This document shows positions 62,308 to 64,000 of a DNA stretch of 64,000 nt, one piece after another. Numbering within the stretch: the first letter of the stretch is position 1; the number at the start of each line of letters is the position of its first letter. This DNA comes from Olsenella sp. An285 (GTDB taxonomy: Bacteria > Actinomycetota > Coriobacteriia > Coriobacteriales > Atopobiaceae), in assembly GCF_002159625.1 (NCBI RefSeq), contig NZ_NFIZ01000004.1:62001-126000 (forward strand). Reading direction: 5' to 3'. The position numbers and the translations under genes are program-made. A model generated the notes under the pieces. The model had not been told where the DNA came from. It saw only the letters and a list, made by a program, of their open reading frames with translations, and made no database searches.

Positions 62308-62480
62308 CAACATGCGCGGAGCTCACGGCTGCCGCAGCTGTCAAATCCGCAACTTTCCGGCGCCCTTGCAGCCGTCATACGGAATCCTCGCCGCCATGGC
62401 TCGAATTATCGCAACGCGCTTTCGCCAAGAGCTGCCCTGGCCGCGATAAACGCAACGCCAGCGGCCCGCCGCACGAAGAA

Positions 62481-62517
62481 AGCCGAGAAGGACGTCTGAC
62501 GGAGGCCCTTCTCGGCT
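62481..62517 (-). terminator. DedA terminator built from inverted CTTCTCG motifs
   Basis: AGCCGAGAAGG (62481-62491) and CCTTCTCGGCT (62507-62517) are perfect complements around 15 nt, followed on the minus strand by TTCTT. Both arms carry the over-represented motif, as at 27077-27116. Confidence 0.75.
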
Positions 62518-62546
62518 GTTTGGTGTGGGACAGATGGGAGCGGCGG

Positions 62547-63191
62547 CTACGCGTCCTTCTCTTCCTTGCCCTCGCGCAGTGCCGGCAGGATGCGCTTGAC
62601 CACCCAGAAGATCACCGCCACGATCACGATGGCGATGATCACGTACTTGACCACGTCGGAGACCCACTCGGCCTGCTCGGTGACGGTCTCCCAGGCGCTG
62701 CCGGCTGCGGCGCCGAGCGAGCAGAGGATGGTGTTCCACACGGTGGAGCCCAGTAGCGTGTAGAGGGAGAACTTGAGGACGTTCATCTTGGCGGTGCCGG
62801 CGGGGATGGAGATGAGGCTGCGCACCACGGGGATGCAGCGGCAGATGAGCACCGTGACCTGGCCCTTGCGGTCGAACCAGTCCACGGCGCTGGAGATGTC
62901 CTCGGGCTTGAAGCCCAGGAGGCGCATCGGGCGCGTGCCGAAGAAGGCCATGAGGCGCTCGCGCGAGAGGATGCGGCCCACGCCGTAGAGGATGTAGGCG
63001 CCGGTGACCGATCCGATGGTGGCGGCGATGATCACGCCCGGGAGCGTGAGGTCGGTCGTGGTGGTGAAGAAGCCCGAGAGCGGCAGGATGAGCTCGCTCG
63101 GGATGGGCGGAAAGACGTTCTCGAAGAAGATGAGGAACCAAACGCCGATGTAGCCGAACTGGCTGATGAGGTTGGTGAACAGGTCCTCCAT
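62547..63191 (-). CDS. DedA-family membrane protein
   Basis: A 214-residue protein from ATG 63191 with GGGAGTCCC upstream. It has the DedA/SNARE-associated pattern: FFENVFPPIPSELILPLSGF with the conserved E-x-x-x-P-x-P, then GRKG-type RCIPVVRSLISIPAGTAKM and about five hydrophobic segments. Members act as lipid (undecaprenyl- or phosphatidyl-) flippases or in membrane homeostasis. The end of this gene has a duplicated remnant at 62057. Confidence 0.9.
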   Translation of the reverse strand: MEDLFTNLISQFGYIGVWFLIFFENVFPPIPSELILPLSGFFTTTTDLTLPGVIIAATIGSVTGAYILYGVGRILSRERLMAFFGTRPMRLLGFKPEDISSAVDWFDRKGQVTVLICRCIPVVRSLISIPAGTAKMNVLKFSLYTLLGSTVWNTILCSLGAAAGSAWETVTEQAEWVSDVVKYVIIAIVIVAVIFWVVKRILPALREGKEEKDA

Positions 63192-63308
63192 GGGACTCCC
63201 TTGTCTCGGAGACACAACGTTCCTATTATCGCCGCGCCACCGCGCTGCGGGGGAAAATCAAGGATTGCACAGAAGTGGGGCGCGGGCCGGGCGGCCGGCG
63301 GGCCGAGC

Positions 63309-63360
63309 CCTGGGTGCGAGCGGACGGTTTTGGCGAGAAGAACGTCCGCGCGCACCCAGG
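63309..63360. repeat. 18-bp hairpin with CGAGAAGAAC in the loop
   Basis: CCTGGGTGCGAGCGGACG (63309-63326) pairs with CGTCCGCGCGCACCCAGG (63343-63360) with one mismatch. The loop (63327-63342) with its first stem base contains the motif CGAGAAGAAC at 63334-63343. It lies in the gap between the DedA start and the dehydrogenase terminator. Confidence 0.8.
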
Positions 63361-63410
63361 ACGCCGCTGGCAGCGGGGGTCTTGGGCGCACGCGGACGCC
63401 TCCGAACACG

Positions 63411-63451
63411 AAAACGTCCCGCCGCGCCCAGAGCCGGGCGCGGCGGGACGT
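63411..63451 (-). terminator. Terminator of the iron-dependent alcohol dehydrogenase gene
   Basis: ACGTCCCGCCGCGCCC (63414-63429) and GGGCGCGGCGGGACGT (63436-63451) form a perfect 16-bp stem with a 6-nt loop; on the minus strand it is followed by TTTTCGTGTT. Confidence 0.92.
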
Positions 63452-63474
63452 CGTGACGTGCGGGCGGGACTTGC

Positions 63475-64000
63475 CTACAGGCAGGACTCGTAGATCGCGC
63501 GGGCGTCTTCCATCGTGAGGCGCTGGAGCTCCCCGAAGACGGCACCCTTGTTCTGCTCGAGGGTCCCCAGCAGCGCGGGGACGTCCTCCGCGGTGACCCC
63601 GAGCTCGCCGAGCGTGCACGGCATGCCCATGGAGACGAAGAAGGCCTGGAGCTCGTCGATCGTGGCGGCAACGGCGTCGGCGACGGCCTCCTCGGGCGTC
63701 ACCTCCACGCCGTCGGCATCGGCGTCGACCGGCTCGATGCCAAAGACGTCGCGCCCGAAGGAGAGGAAGCGCTCGGGGGCGCTGTGCCACACGTAGCGCA
63801 TCCAGGCGGGGAAGACCACGGCGAGACCGGCGCCGTGCGTGATCTGGGTGTGGTGCGCGGAGAGCTCGTGCTCGAGGCCGTGGCTCTCCCAGCCGCCCGC
63901 GCGCCCGCCGGGCTTGGTGTTGCGGCCGAGGCCGGCGATGTCGTTGTGCGCGAGGGCGCCCGCCCACATGATGTTGGCGCGCGCGTCGTAGTCCTCGGGG
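63475..64000 (-). CDS. Iron-containing alcohol dehydrogenase, C-terminal part (truncated by window edge)
   Basis: About 175 C-terminal residues of a family-III (YqhD/butanol dehydrogenase-like) enzyme; the start lies beyond 64000. The sequence PEDYDARANIMWAGALAHND, then GLEHELSAHHTQITHGAGLA, contains the metal-binding histidines, and VVFPAWMRYVWHSAPERF is the typical following helix. The usual length is about 385 residues, so roughly half is visible. It reduces aldehydes or oxidises alcohols with NAD(P)H and Fe/Zn in fermentation. Confidence 0.9.
   Translation of the reverse strand, partial: PEDYDARANIMWAGALAHNDIAGLGRNTKPGGRAGGWESHGLEHELSAHHTQITHGAGLAVVFPAWMRYVWHSAPERFLSFGRDVFGIEPVDADADGVEVTPEEAVADAVAATIDELQAFFVSMGMPCTLGELGVTAEDVPALLGTLEQNKGAVFGELQRLTMEDARAIYESCL

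Noticed and set aside
1-64000. tRNA and rRNA genes
   Set aside because: I found no cloverleaf or rRNA-like sequence by eye; a tRNAscan-SE run would settle this.

Overview
The window comes from a GC-rich actinobacterium. The best fit is an anaerobic, fermentative member of the Coriobacteriia (Olsenella, Atopobium or Collinsella type). The reasons are the strong GC bias at third codon positions, a formate-producing pyruvate formate-lyase system, several beta-glucoside utilisation loci, a YkoFEDC thiamine-precursor transporter behind a TPP riboswitch, and a sortase-anchored surface protein. This placement is inferred from gene content and composition; there is no rRNA gene in the window.

Layout. 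0-8 kb: a YgjP-like peptidase fragment, an XRE regulator, a MacB-like ABC exporter, an IS110 recombinase, a 123-nt near-perfect palindrome, a PP2C-like protein and a HicAB toxin-antitoxin pair. 8-24.5 kb: housekeeping genes (priA, def, fmt, rsmB), a minus-strand HAD/TPR/DUF1015 block, a phosphoglycolate-phosphatase-like gene, a phasin-like/UbiB pair and a Cys-rich secreted protein with an ECF sigma factor and RsgI-like anti-sigma. 24.5-31 kb: a beta-glucoside locus (GntR regulator, GH1, PTS EIIC-EIIB-EIIA, GH4). 31-36 kb: an LPXTG adhesin. 36-40 kb: a macro-domain protein with a C-terminal helical domain, a vWA protein and small membrane or transferase genes. 40-45.5 kb: TPP riboswitch, ykoF-E-D-C, an unusual radical SAM protein and a partner. 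45.5-52 kb: C69 dipeptidase, DAHP synthase, PFL-activating enzyme and a pyruvate formate-lyase split into two genes. 52-59 kb: a TetR-controlled pair of membrane-attached GH3 enzymes, one circularly permuted, plus a GtrA protein. 59-62 kb: three tandem class-M-like sirtuins, the first frameshifted. 62-64 kb: DedA and an iron-dependent alcohol dehydrogenase fragment.

Two layers of non-coding structure run through the window. First, the 10-mer CGAGAAGAAC / GTTCTTCTCG occurs about 20 times on both strands, with at least 15 further copies carrying one change (GTCCTTCTCG). It is enriched in intergenic DNA, at gene starts and in the loops or stems of intergenic hairpins. Its distribution resembles that of DNA-uptake signals. 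Second, almost every longer intergenic gap holds hairpins or clustered short inverted repeats. These include a dispersed family with a GGGACTGTCCCC centre that often abuts stop codons.

The most interesting candidates are this motif and hairpin system, the tandem sirtuin operon with its possibly related macro/vWA pair, the natural split of pyruvate formate-lyase, and the IS110 element with a possible bridge-RNA region. All calls come from reading the sequence only; no database search was run.
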